From: Actinoallomurus soli
GTDB lineage: Bacteria > Actinomycetota > Actinomycetes > Streptosporangiales > Streptosporangiaceae
DNA length: 64,000 nucleotides
NCBI RefSeq assembly: GCF_024055715.1
Contig: NZ_JAMXMV010000023.1
Location: 1 to 64,000, forward strand
Reading direction: 5' to 3'
Part shown: piece after piece, positions 26,601-34,783 of the stretch
How positions within the stretch are numbered: position 1 is the stretch's first letter
Layout: each line of letters begins with the position of its first letter
Translations under genes and position numbers: made by a program
Notes under the pieces: generated by a model
The model's database searches: none
What the model saw: only the letters and a program-made list of their open reading frames with translations
Told to the model about the DNA's origin: nothing

Positions 26601-26860
26601 GGATGCCCGATGAGGCGCAGACCTACGTTCCCGACGCGCAGGCCCGCCCCGACTTCGTGTACCGGTTGCCGGGAGTGCCAGTCGCGGTGTTCGTGGACGG
26701 CCCCGTTCACGAACACGACAACATCAAGGAGCGCGACCGCCAGGCGGAACAGCGGCTGGATCAGCAGGGCTGGGACGTGGTCCGCTTCCCCTACGACGCC
26801 GACTGGGACGCCATCGTCGCCGAGACACCGAGCTACTTCGGCGCTTCCTCCACCGCCTGA
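20639..26860 (+). CDS. Ser/Thr kinase - DEAD helicase - DUF1998 - Vsr-like nuclease polyprotein
   Basis: About 2073 aa; GTGs at 20633, 20639 and 20645 are all possible starts after GATGAGG. Residue numbers count from 20633. A Hanks-type kinase occupies about 10-285, with GKGNMGEV near 19, VAVKV, HRDLKPAN from 148, DFG from 168 and APEQ; all catalytic residues are present. A linker follows, then a superfamily 2 helicase with Walker A TTGTGSGKS from 446, DELH at 569-572, GTSATM, and motif VI QRSGRAGRSGQ from 1347. Cys clusters CRECG/CLHCG and CASCG/CQMC look zinc-binding. A DUF1998 domain ends in CARGCYDCLLTYGNQ (Cys 1915, 1919, 1922), as in DrmB and MrfA-type proteins. The last 100 residues resemble Vsr/DUF559 nucleases (D2007 in RPDF, D2022 in FVDG, then HEH). 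It combines DrmA- and DrmB-like parts with a kinase and a nuclease. Confidence 0.88.
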   Translation: MTVDSIANRFRVTGPLGKGNMGEVHRAVDLQADGDDQDREVAVKVILRGRTGALIDSRADSKAVQRFEREIRIMQRLNEHPNLPRIIAGGLDEGDGLPFIAMELLKGHTLRVLTGEHAQLPVAWVAALGAQIADGLSAAHRAGIVHRDLKPANVMLLPGGQVKVLDFGMGRIIDDAEAGRVTSTGVTVGTARYMAPEQFLNAAVTQAADLYALGCMLYELLTGAPPFVSENALELGQKHRTEEPAPLRLLRSDVPEDMARLVERLLNKQPEDRPADAVAVREALLPFAKGESVVQDWESYDPVRYLASTDEAPVPEPAPVVEKPRVAGSVMDVFGLHRQLIKDYREFTEGGTIIRDDRIAAFVESDLDAKSQWPDPWVSLNPFFASGGTVSELSGKLLHEECARIFQADKTRKGTKCDGRPLTLHRHQLEAIEAAKRKQSYVLTTGTGSGKSLSYIVPIVDQVLRERETTSEKRVRAIIVYPMNALVNSQVNELKKYLRDGYGKGNEPVTFARYTGQEDDERRKEIRDNPPDILLTNYVMLELMLTRPKDRSSLIRMAKGLEFLVFDELHTYRGRQGADVALLIRRVREACQAEHLQCIGTSATMSSEGTFDDQRKAVARVATTLFGVEVDTDNVIGETLVRATEEAPETVPAERLRAPAAPRAYDDLVRDPLARWIETRFGLAKDPTGRLVRQKPSKIEEAAADLAHKSGVPEDVCAEAIRRTLEAGSEARHAVTERPLFAFRLHQFLSKGDTVYVTLEDPAIRQLTRDYQLIQPGSDGKILLPLAFCRECGQEYLTVWRSDKDGMVRYEPRRDTAASGGREGDGYLYVDSGRPWPRTTEEAIDGRRLPESWLEVDDTGQEVVRANYRSKLPIPVRVDPYGAEGQGELEAAFIPAPFRFCLHCGVSYEQVRGKDFAKLATLDQEGRSSATSLVSSSIIRFLRAVPENALLPEARKLLTFVDNRQDASLQAGHFNDFVQITQLRGALYRAAVEAGDEGISHEDLASRVVGALGLDVADYTGSSDLPPSMARNAARTLRDVVAFRLYLDLERGWRVTMPNLEQTGLLRIDYEDLDWVASKEDRWEKTHRVLRDAAPGSRAEIMRALLDEMRRSLAIDVQYFRDDFDSLRRASEERLVDPWVLSKSDEPKVGTAYPQKARPGLDRSGLFLSGLNKFGKYLRRVHFNDLSVDDAQLLIEQLLQVLTKANLVKEVSVTPGWTRRGRRPTGQAITGYRVSAACLVWRAGTGEMGAHDPLTRTYASGDGPRVNVFFRDLYRNTAAELGGLIAREHTAQVDPEERRKREEAFSEAKLKLLYCSPTMELGVDIRDLNTVMMRNVPPTPANYAQRSGRAGRSGQPALVTTYCATGNSHDQYYFRRSARMVAGAVAPPRLDLANEDLVRSHIQAIWLAETGLELHNNIPAIIDIAYDEDSRRPDPPLPLHDTVVQTIHSEAAQKRAVRAAKQVLGGLLADFAATVWWDDNWIEETVRTAPERFDRAFDRWRQLFKAALVDQAEQNRRVLDTTLSDRDNKIAVGRRREAETQLDLLKNQSAESRSVLSDFSPHRYLASEGFLPGYSFPRLPLAAYINMQDRRFRDGDYLQRPRFLAIREFGPGALIYHEGARYQVTRIQLPPGGTGDVVTSEARRCASCGYHHDSTDRADLCQMCKEPLPEAKYGLLQMHTVYTKARARISSDEEERRRAGFRLVTSYRFNDHGERSGRQDALVTDDDGHIATLAFGDSATVRITNLGRLRAKEGEPDGFWLDPATGEWMTEKAASDASGDSSEMPVVDASGNEKRRKKRVIPYVEDRRNILVAQLAEPLEEPVALSLMYALERGIEAAFELEDSELSSELLPPDEGPRDRMLFTEAAEGGAGVLRLMQSTSGALAKAAKAALDICHFDERGNDLGGPHPDRPCARGCYDCLLTYGNQLDHALIDRHAIKDILLRLAHAKTVATGRGESRTEQLARLSDQSESPLERRFVAWLKERGLRMPDEAQTYVPDAQARPDFVYRLPGVPVAVFVDGPVHEHDNIKERDRQAEQRLDQQGWDVVRFPYDADWDAIVAETPSYFGASSTA

Positions 26861-26902
26861 TACGCATACGAAATCCGACGAGCACCACGACGCGAGGACC
26901 CC

Positions 26903-29809
26903 TTGACGACAACGGCCTACACCCCCGGTTCCCTGGTCTCGGTCCGCGACCGCGAATGGGTCGTGCTGCCCGAGAGCGAGCCGGACATGCTGGTGCTGCG
27001 CCCACTCGGCGGCGCCGATGACGACATCGCGGCGGTATTCCCAGCGTTCGAAGACGTGCGGGAAACCAAATTCGAGGCGCCGTCGCCACAGGACCTCGGC
27101 GACGCGCGCGCGGCGGGCCTGCTGAGGACTGCGCTGCGCATCGGGTTCCGGTCGGGCGCGGGACCGTTCCGATCGTTGGCTGGGATCGCGGTGGAGCCGC
27201 GTGCGTACCAGCTCGTCCCGCTGATGATGGCGTTGCGGCAGAAGACGGTCCGGATGCTGATCTCCGATGACGTCGGCATCGGCAAGACCGTCGAGGCCGG
27301 TCTGATCGCGAGCGAACTGCTGGCGCAGGGGGAGGCGAAGGGCCTCGCGGTATTGTGCTCGCCGGCACTCGCCGAGCAGTGGCAGGACGAGCTGCGCGCC
27401 AAGTTCGGCATCGACGCCGAGCTCGTCCTGTCCTCCACGGTCACCCGGCTCGAACGGGACCTGGACATGGGCCAGTCCCTGTTCGACAAGCACCCCAACG
27501 TGATCGTGTCGACGGACTTCATCAAGTCGTACCGGCACCGCGACGACTTCGTCCGCCGCTGCCCGGACCTGGTCATCGTGGACGAAGCCCACACCTGCGT
27601 CGCCGCCGACGACAGCACCTCGCAGCAGAGCCAGCGCCGTTACGAGTTGCTCCAGCGCATCGCCGAGGACAAGGACCGGCACTTGCTGCTGGTGACCGCG
27701 ACGCCGCACAGCGGCAAGGAGAGCTCGTTCCGCAACCTCCTCGCCCTGCTGAAGCCCGAGTTCGGCGACCTGGACATGAACAGCGGTCCCGACCGTGCTC
27801 GCCTCGCCCTGCATTTCGTCCAGCGTCGCCGTGCCGACATCCGCAAGTACCTCGACGAGGAGACCGAGTTCCCCGCCGACCGGTTCTTCAAGGACGAGAC
27901 CTACAAGCTGTCCCCTGCATACCGGTCGCTGCTGGAGGACGCGATCGGCTACGCGAGCGAGCGGGTCACCGTCGCGGGAGAGCAGGGCAGGCGGGAGGCC
28001 CGGATCGCCTGGTGGTCGGCCATCGCGCTGCTGCGGTCGCTGGTGTCGTCGCCGCGCGCCGCCGCGCAGACCCTGCGGACCCGTTCAGCCGCCGCGTCCG
28101 CCGCCACAGCGGAGGAGGCCGACGAGTTGGGCGCGCCGCTGACCCGCGACTCCGCGGACAACGATGCGCTGGAGGGCCTGGACGTCGCGCCCGGTGCCGA
28201 GACAGACCCGGAGATCGGTGTGGCGGGGGCGAGACTCGCCGCGCTGGCCGACCGTGCCGCCGAACTCGAGGGCCCGGACCGAGATCTGAAACTGAAGGCC
28301 TTGATCAAGCACCTGAAGGCGCTGCTCAAGGAGGGCTACCACCCGATCGTCTTCTGCCGCTACATCCCGACCGCCGAGTACGTCCGCGACCACCTCGACG
28401 GCAAGCTCGGTAAGAAGACCGTCGTCCGGGCCGTGACGGGCACCCTGTCCCCACAGCAGCGTCTCCAGCGCATCGAAGACCTCGCCGACGAAACGGCCGA
28501 CGACCCGGACACCCGCCGCGTTCTCGTCGCCACCGACTGCCTGTCTGAAGGCGTCAACCTACAACATCATTTCGACGCGGTTGTTCATTACGACCTGGCG
28601 TGGAACCCGACCCGCCACGACCAGCGCGAAGGACGCGTCGACCGCTACGGCCAGAGGCGCGACGAAGTCAAAGTCATCACTATCTACGGCAGCGACAACG
28701 GCATCGACGGCAAGGTCCTGGAAGTCCTCATTCGCAAGCACCGCCGGATCCGCGATGACCTCGGCATCTCCGTCTCCGTGCCCGATGAGGCGTCCTCGGG
28801 GGTGACGGACGCGATCGTCGAGTGGCTGCTTATGCGCAGCCAGCGCGGCGAGCAGGAGGCCCTGTTCGGCGCCGAGGACATCTCGTCCGTCAACCAGAAG
28901 GCCGCCGAGCTGGAACAGGAGTGGAACTCCACCGTCGAGCGTGAGAAGGCGTCCCGCTCCCGGTTCGCGCACAACGCTATCCGCCTCGAGGAGGTCAAGC
29001 GTGAGGTCGACGCCACCCGGGACGCGCTCGGCGACGCTGGCGAGATCCGCGACTTCGTCCGCCACGCCCTCTCCGCCCTCGACGGCGTCCTGTACGAGGG
29101 CGGGGAGGCCCTCGGCGACTTCGGCGCGGACCTGAGCGGCAGCCCCGTCGGGCTCCGCGATGTGCTGGCGCCGATGCTGGGCGGCGGGATCATCGAGAAC
29201 GGCAAGCAGGTCCCGTTCCGCAACGTGTCGGCGGTTTCGCGCGGCGAGGCGGCGCTCGTCCGTACGGATCCGGTCGTCGGCGCGCTCGCCGGCCACCTCC
29301 TCAACTCCGCCCTCGATTCTCAGACCGACGGCCCCCGCCCGGCCCGCCGCTGCGGTGTCATCCGCACGAGAGCGGTTACCACTCGGACGACGCTGCTGCT
29401 CGTTCGCTACCGGTTCCACCTGACGCTTCCGTCGCGCGTGGGCGAACGGCAGCTCGTCGCCGAGGACGCCCGGCTCCTCGCTTTCCAGGGTTTCCCCGCC
29501 GACGCGACGTGGCTGTCCGCCGAGGAAGCCGCGCGCCTGCTACACGCCACCGCCGATGAGAACACCGACCCCACCTTCGGAGAACGGACGATGAAACGGG
29601 TCCTGGACGCTCTGCCCGACGCCACGGAATATCTCAGTGAGTACGGCGACCGGCTCGCGACCGAACTCCGCGACTCGCACCGCCGCGTCCGCAGCGCCGC
29701 TGGCGAAATCATCCGAGGCGTGGACGTGAAGGCGCAGAAGCCCGCCGACATCCTCGGCGCTTACGTGTACCTGCCGGTGTCCGGCACCGTCTCCGGAGGA
29801 GCCGCCTGA
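26903..29809 (+). CDS. SNF2-family helicase, DrmD-like
   Basis: A 968-aa protein starting at TTG 26903 with GAGGA upstream. The SNF2/RapA-type ATPase motifs are intact: DVGIGKT (Lys128), DEAH from 227, and LLVTATPHSGKE. In the second lobe come VATDCLSEGVNLQHH and WNPTRHDQREGRVDRYGQ. The C-terminal third is a long helical region. This architecture matches the SNF2 helicase (DrmD) of class 1 DISARM. It follows the kinase-helicase gene by 42 bp and ends in a TGATG 1-nt overlap with the methylase gene, so the three are one operon. Together with that methylase it forms the recognisable DISARM-like half of the system. Confidence 0.87.
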   Translation: MTTTAYTPGSLVSVRDREWVVLPESEPDMLVLRPLGGADDDIAAVFPAFEDVRETKFEAPSPQDLGDARAAGLLRTALRIGFRSGAGPFRSLAGIAVEPRAYQLVPLMMALRQKTVRMLISDDVGIGKTVEAGLIASELLAQGEAKGLAVLCSPALAEQWQDELRAKFGIDAELVLSSTVTRLERDLDMGQSLFDKHPNVIVSTDFIKSYRHRDDFVRRCPDLVIVDEAHTCVAADDSTSQQSQRRYELLQRIAEDKDRHLLLVTATPHSGKESSFRNLLALLKPEFGDLDMNSGPDRARLALHFVQRRRADIRKYLDEETEFPADRFFKDETYKLSPAYRSLLEDAIGYASERVTVAGEQGRREARIAWWSAIALLRSLVSSPRAAAQTLRTRSAAASAATAEEADELGAPLTRDSADNDALEGLDVAPGAETDPEIGVAGARLAALADRAAELEGPDRDLKLKALIKHLKALLKEGYHPIVFCRYIPTAEYVRDHLDGKLGKKTVVRAVTGTLSPQQRLQRIEDLADETADDPDTRRVLVATDCLSEGVNLQHHFDAVVHYDLAWNPTRHDQREGRVDRYGQRRDEVKVITIYGSDNGIDGKVLEVLIRKHRRIRDDLGISVSVPDEASSGVTDAIVEWLLMRSQRGEQEALFGAEDISSVNQKAAELEQEWNSTVEREKASRSRFAHNAIRLEEVKREVDATRDALGDAGEIRDFVRHALSALDGVLYEGGEALGDFGADLSGSPVGLRDVLAPMLGGGIIENGKQVPFRNVSAVSRGEAALVRTDPVVGALAGHLLNSALDSQTDGPRPARRCGVIRTRAVTTRTTLLLVRYRFHLTLPSRVGERQLVAEDARLLAFQGFPADATWLSAEEAARLLHATADENTDPTFGERTMKRVLDALPDATEYLSEYGDRLATELRDSHRRVRSAAGEIIRGVDVKAQKPADILGAYVYLPVSGTVSGGAA

Positions 29810-32800
29810 TGTCCGCCACCGCCCGCACACAGATCTTTTCGGCCGTCCACACCATCGGTGGCCTCCTCCCTGCAGACATGCTCGTACGCATTTCCGAGGG
29901 GAAGGACGTCCAGGGCTCCAGGCCCGCCGACTATGACATCTTCGGCGCCCGTTCCGTCCGCGACGAGGCCGAACGCCACTGGGACTACCTCAAGTCCGTG
30001 TGGAAGGAACTGCGCGACAAGCTGCCCGTCGCGCCGGAGGCAGAGACCCCCGCCGACCCCACCGGCCTCGCGATCCGGCAGTGGCTGGAGCCGCTGTTCG
30101 CCGAACTGAGCTTCGGCCGCCTCACGGCCCTCGGCGCGTCCGGCATCGAGGCAAACGGCGATGGTAAGACGTTCGCGATTAGCCACCTGTGGACGCACGT
30201 CCCGATCCACCTGGCCGCCTGGAACACCCGACTCGACTCCCGCCCCGGCGGCCCCGGGACCGTCCCGCCGCAGTCGCTCGTCCAGGAGTGCCTGAACCGC
30301 ACCGAAGCCCACCTGTGGGCAATGCTGACGAACGGACGCCAGCTCAGGTTGCTGCGCGACTCCAGCGCCCTCGCCACCGCCGCCTACGTCGAATTCGACC
30401 TTGAGGCCATCTTCGATGGGGAGCTGTTCAGCGAGTTTGTGCTGCTGTACCGCCTCCTGCACGCCTCCCGCTTCGCTGTCGACGACGGCGCGCCGCCTTC
30501 TTCATGCTGGCTTGAAAAGTGGCGGACAGACGCGATCGCGTCTGGCGCCCGAGCCCTGGACCAACTCCGCAAGGGTGTCCAGGACGCCATCACCACGCTC
30601 GGGACGGGCTTCCTGAAGCACCCCGCCAACACCGAGCTTCGAGAGAACATCGACACGCAGGCCATGCACAAGGCGCTGCTGCGTCTCGTCTACCGGCTGC
30701 TGTTCCTATTCGTCGCCGAAGACCGCGACGTCCTCCACTCGCCCGAGGCCTCCGACCAGACGCGCGAGCGGTACTCGAAGTACTTCTCGTCAGACCGGCT
30801 GCGCGGACACGCCCGCCGACGACGCGGCACCGCCCACGGTGACCTCTATCAGGCCCTAAAGATCGTGCTAAACGCGCTCGGCAACGAGAACGGACGCCCC
30901 GAACTCGGCCTGCCCGGTCTCGGCGGCCTGTTCTCCGACACCGACGCCGATGCTCCGCTGCGCGGCCTGTCCCTCTCGAACGAGTATCTGCTCACCGCCG
31001 TCCGCCACCTCTCCCAGGTCCGCGATCCAGCGACTCACCGCTGGCGGACCGTCGACTACAAACACCTGGACGCTGAGGAACTCGGTTCCATCTACGAATC
31101 GCTGCTGGAGCTCGATCCCAGGCACAGCGCCGTCGACCGCACCTTCGAGCTGGTCGAACTCGCCGGCAACTCCCGTAAGACGACCGGTTCGTACTACACG
31201 CCGTCGTCCCTGATCGACTGCCTGCTGGACGCGACGCTCGATCCAGTCATCGACGATGCCGAGAAGCGCGGCGAGGAAAAGGCAGCGGAGGCCGGTGAGC
31301 CGGACTCGGCGGAAGCGATCGTTTCGGAGCTGCTCTCCCTAACCGTCTGCGACCCGGCCTGCGGCTCCGGCCACTTCCTCGTGGCCGCCGCCCGCCGCAT
31401 CGCCAAACGCGTCGCCGCAGTCCGCGAGCGTAATCCCGAACCAACGTCGGACTCAGTGCGCCGCGCGTTGCACGAGGTCATCGCTCGCTGCGTGTATGGC
31501 GTGGACCTTAACCCAATGGCCGTGGAACTGGCCAAGGTCTCGTTGTGGCTCGAGGCCATGGAACCCGGCAAACCACTTGGCTTCCTCGACGCCCACATCA
31601 AGCACGGCAACGCGCTGATCGGAGCCACTCCGGCCCTGCTGAAGGGCGGCATTCCGGACGAGGCCTTCATCGCCACGGAGGGCGACGACAAGAAGCAGGC
31701 CAAGATCCTTGAGAAGCTCAACACCGACGAGCGCAGCGGGCAGCACACCCTGTTCGACGGCGACGAGGACGCGGTCAAAGTCACCAACACCGCGTTTGCG
31801 GACGGCCTGCGCCGCATTACCACTGCCCCCTCCGACAGTCTCCGCGCCGTCAAGCGCCAAGCCGAGGCGTACGAGGCATGGGAGAAGTCCGCCGAGTACA
31901 TCCGTGCCCTGCACGTCGCGGACGCCTGGTGCGCTGCGTTCATGTGGCTTAAGACCAAGGATTCGCCTCGAGCCGTCACCCAGAAGATCTTTCTCGCTCT
32001 CGAGGACCCGGACGCCGAGGGCATCCCGGCCGCCACGCACGACGAGATCGTCCGGCTTCGCGACCAGTACCGCTTCTTCCACTGGCATCTGGAGTTCCCC
32101 GAGGTCTTCACCGTCCCGGACTCCGGCCAGACGGCCGCGGTCAACAGCGCCACCGGCTGGGCGGGCGGCTTCTCCTGCGTCCTCGGCAACCCGCCCTGGG
32201 ACAGCGTCGAACTCAAGGAGCAGGAGTTCTTCGAGCAGCGTTTGCCTTCCATCGCAAGGGTCTCCAAAGCTGACGCCCGCAAGAAGCTGATCGCCGCTCT
32301 CCAGGATTCCCCGGATACGCTGCCAATTTATACTCAATACACTTCAGCGAAGCGATTCATCCACGCAGAGAGCCACTTCCTGCGCAGATCTGGCCGCGTT
32401 CCACTCACCGGCCAGGGCAACATCAACAAATACGCGGTGTTCGCGGAAACCGACCGCGTCCTCACCAGCCCACGCGGTCGCGTTGGGATCATCGTCCCCA
32501 CAGGTATCGCCACCGATGCGAGGACCCAATTCTTCTTCAAGGACCTGGTACAGCAAGGCTTGATCGCCGCCCTGTACGACTTCGAGAACCGCTCCGGCCT
32601 CTTCCCTGCCGTGGACTCCCGACAGAAGTTCTGCGTCCTCTCTCTCACTGGGCCAGGTCAGCGAGGAGAAGCCGCAAAGTTTGGCTTCTTCCTCCACGAC
32701 CCCACCGAGTTGGACGACGCGGGCAAGTCGTTCACCCTCAGCCCGGAGGAAATTACTCTTCTCAACCCAAACACTGGCACTTGCCCCATCTTCCGCTCCC

Positions 32801-33867
32801 GCCGCGATGCCGAAATAACTCTCGCAATATACGAGCGAATGCCAGTCCTAGTGAAAGAACGCTCCCCAGAAGGGAATGCTTGGTGCCTATCCTTCACGCA
32901 AGGACTCTTTAATATGTCACACGATGCGGGATTCTTTCATTCCGCCAATGAGCTGGAAGAGGAGGGCTGGAACCTAAGGGGAAATACTTTTTATTCCCCC
33001 TCTAAAGTCATGCTCCCACTCTACGAAGCAAAGATGGTCGACCTTTACAATCATCGGGCAGCGGACGTAGTCAAGAGCGCAACGGCCGCCAAAAGGACGA
33101 GCCAACCACGGTACTTGACTACAGCGGAATTGAATGATGCCCACAGGACACCCTTCCCCATGCACTGGGTGACAGAGACCGAAGTTACCAAGAAACTCTC
33201 CTCCGCACAGTGGACTAGAGAATGGCTCTATGGCTGGTGCGACGTAACAAGCGCCACAAACGAGCGCACAGCAGTGCCCGTCATAATTCCACGGTCGGCC
33301 GTAGGACACAAGATCCCCCTAATGTTCTCTCAAAGACCATCAGCCCTACTTGCCGGACTATATGCTGCACAATCATCGATGGCGTTCGATTACGTGAGTC
33401 GCCAAAAGGTTGGCGGCGTGAGCATGGCGAAATTTATCTGGCAACAACTGCCCGCACCAAGCCCGGACATGATCTCAACTCATACCCATTTCTTGAGGCG
33501 CCGCGTCCTGGAGCTTATATATACTGCGAGCGACATATCCGGGTTTGCGCGTGACCTTGGCGAAAAAGGCACTCCGTTCCAGTGGGATGAGGAGCGGCGC
33601 GCTGTCATCCGCGCGGAGCTGGACGCTTTTTTCTTCCACCTATACGGCATCAGCCGCGACGATGTTGACTACATCATGGATACGTTCCCGATCGTCAAGC
33701 GGAAAGACGAGGCCAAGTACGGGACCTACCGGACGAAGGATCTCGTGCTCGCTGAGTACGACCGGATGGCCGCCGCTGGCGTTGATCTCGATAAGCCGCT
33801 GGTGGACGGCGAGAACTACACGTCCACGCTCACCCCGCCACCGGGGAACGGGCCTCGGCACGGGTAA
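29809..33867 (+). CDS. Large Eco57I-type N6-adenine methyltransferase, DrmMI-like
   Basis: A 1352-aa protein, in the size class of DISARM DrmMI and BREX PglX. SYYTPSSLIDCLL near 464, the SAM motif CDPACGSGHFL around Asp515, GVDLNPMAVELAKVSLWLE near 564, and the catalytic NPPW from 794 identify an Eco57I-like N6-adenine methylase. No nuclease motif is seen in the N-terminal 450 residues. A target-recognition region lies at about 960-1250. The end DTFPIVKRKDEAKYGTYRTK is typical of type IIG/PglX-like proteins. DNA for the recognition region is far more A+T-rich (near 50% G+C) than the rest of the gene, suggesting exchange of specificity. It is the last gene of the operon. Confidence 0.87.
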   Translation: MSATARTQIFSAVHTIGGLLPADMLVRISEGKDVQGSRPADYDIFGARSVRDEAERHWDYLKSVWKELRDKLPVAPEAETPADPTGLAIRQWLEPLFAELSFGRLTALGASGIEANGDGKTFAISHLWTHVPIHLAAWNTRLDSRPGGPGTVPPQSLVQECLNRTEAHLWAMLTNGRQLRLLRDSSALATAAYVEFDLEAIFDGELFSEFVLLYRLLHASRFAVDDGAPPSSCWLEKWRTDAIASGARALDQLRKGVQDAITTLGTGFLKHPANTELRENIDTQAMHKALLRLVYRLLFLFVAEDRDVLHSPEASDQTRERYSKYFSSDRLRGHARRRRGTAHGDLYQALKIVLNALGNENGRPELGLPGLGGLFSDTDADAPLRGLSLSNEYLLTAVRHLSQVRDPATHRWRTVDYKHLDAEELGSIYESLLELDPRHSAVDRTFELVELAGNSRKTTGSYYTPSSLIDCLLDATLDPVIDDAEKRGEEKAAEAGEPDSAEAIVSELLSLTVCDPACGSGHFLVAAARRIAKRVAAVRERNPEPTSDSVRRALHEVIARCVYGVDLNPMAVELAKVSLWLEAMEPGKPLGFLDAHIKHGNALIGATPALLKGGIPDEAFIATEGDDKKQAKILEKLNTDERSGQHTLFDGDEDAVKVTNTAFADGLRRITTAPSDSLRAVKRQAEAYEAWEKSAEYIRALHVADAWCAAFMWLKTKDSPRAVTQKIFLALEDPDAEGIPAATHDEIVRLRDQYRFFHWHLEFPEVFTVPDSGQTAAVNSATGWAGGFSCVLGNPPWDSVELKEQEFFEQRLPSIARVSKADARKKLIAALQDSPDTLPIYTQYTSAKRFIHAESHFLRRSGRVPLTGQGNINKYAVFAETDRVLTSPRGRVGIIVPTGIATDARTQFFFKDLVQQGLIAALYDFENRSGLFPAVDSRQKFCVLSLTGPGQRGEAAKFGFFLHDPTELDDAGKSFTLSPEEITLLNPNTGTCPIFRSRRDAEITLAIYERMPVLVKERSPEGNAWCLSFTQGLFNMSHDAGFFHSANELEEEGWNLRGNTFYSPSKVMLPLYEAKMVDLYNHRAADVVKSATAAKRTSQPRYLTTAELNDAHRTPFPMHWVTETEVTKKLSSAQWTREWLYGWCDVTSATNERTAVPVIIPRSAVGHKIPLMFSQRPSALLAGLYAAQSSMAFDYVSRQKVGGVSMAKFIWQQLPAPSPDMISTHTHFLRRRVLELIYTASDISGFARDLGEKGTPFQWDEERRAVIRAELDAFFFHLYGISRDDVDYIMDTFPIVKRKDEAKYGTYRTKDLVLAEYDRMAAAGVDLDKPLVDGENYTSTLTPPPGNGPRHG

Positions 33868-34570
33868 CGGGGCAGCCAGTAGGTAGCGGAAGTGCGAACG
33901 GGAAGGACCGACCACCGCGACGCCGTCTCGCCAGTCCTTGAGGCGGCCTGGAGCGCTCTTCGACCATGTACAGCAGCCGGGCGGGGCCGGCCTTGTTGCA
34001 TGCGAGAGTGAGGTCGATGGCGCTGATGTGCTTGTCGTCGAGCCTGATGTGACGCCAGACGTGCCGCCGATTACCCGCACGCCGTTGAACCGGCCAGGGC
34101 CACCGATAAACACCCGCCGCCCTCAGCCAGGAGCGCACTGTTGCTGGTGTGCCACGACGCCCCGAGCCTGGCCGACGACGCGGTCGGCGGTGAGGTGGTC
34201 GATCACGATGCTCTCCAGCGCCTACCACAACCCCAGCGTTACAGCTTCGCCTTCAGCGGTGCGGCCTTCGCGGTGTTCTGCCGCCAGACCCGCCCGCATC
34301 CGCCGCACCGGTAGCGGCGTACCCGGACCAGCAGGGCCGTGGGCCGGTTCCCGAACGACTCGTGGGCGAGACGGCGCGCCACCGTGCCCCGCGGCGCCCC
34401 TCCGCGCCGCCCCTGCGGACCACGGATCGCGGTGGGGCTCGGCGACGCGGCACTCGACCATCGCCCGGCCCGGTTTCAGCCGCTGCCCGACCGCCTCCAA
34501 TCCGAGTTCCTCGAAGCGGCAGAATGCGGTCAGGTCAGGGGCATGCCGGTCGCTGCTGGCGGCAGGCGGA
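33850..34570 (-). pseudogene. ISL3-type transposase remnant
   Basis: Minus-strand pieces in different frames match an ISL3-family transposase in order. The N-terminal part contains FCRFEELGLEAVGQRLKPGR and AMVECRVAEPHRDPW. The zinc-finger/HTH part is broken. A central part reads HISAIDLTLACNKAGPARLL then YMVEERS. Frames change at least twice and the C-terminal catalytic part is missing, so it is inactive. It lies between the defence operon and tRNA-Lys, a usual position for debris at the edge of an island. Confidence 0.7.
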
Positions 34571-34783
34571 TTCAGGCACCACCTACACCCTCGATTGCGA
34601 TGAGCCCGCAGACGGCCCAACACCGCCACGTTGGATAGTTATGCAACAGGGCGCACGCCCCCGGATGGCTGCCCTGCACAAGATCGGAACAAACGAGCAC
34701 CCACGGAGCACCCACGGCCCCGAAACGATCACTACAAGATCCACCGGACCGGAGAAACCGCAGGTCGGCGGCCAGGTGAGTGG

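Noticed and set aside
25361-27814. 817-codon minus-strand frame spanning the helicase/SNF2 junction
   Set aside because: Antisense shadow of two well-supported genes; no motif and biased composition.
18404-33867. Calling the system BREX or plain class 1 DISARM
   Set aside because: No PglZ, BrxC-like ATPase or BrxL is present, so not BREX. No PLD protein (DrmC) and no separate DrmA/DrmB genes are present, so not standard DISARM.
2-34783. A copy of the tRNA-Lys 3' end marking the left border of the defence island
   Set aside because: No matching stretch was noticed in this part of the window, so the island's far border remains undefined.
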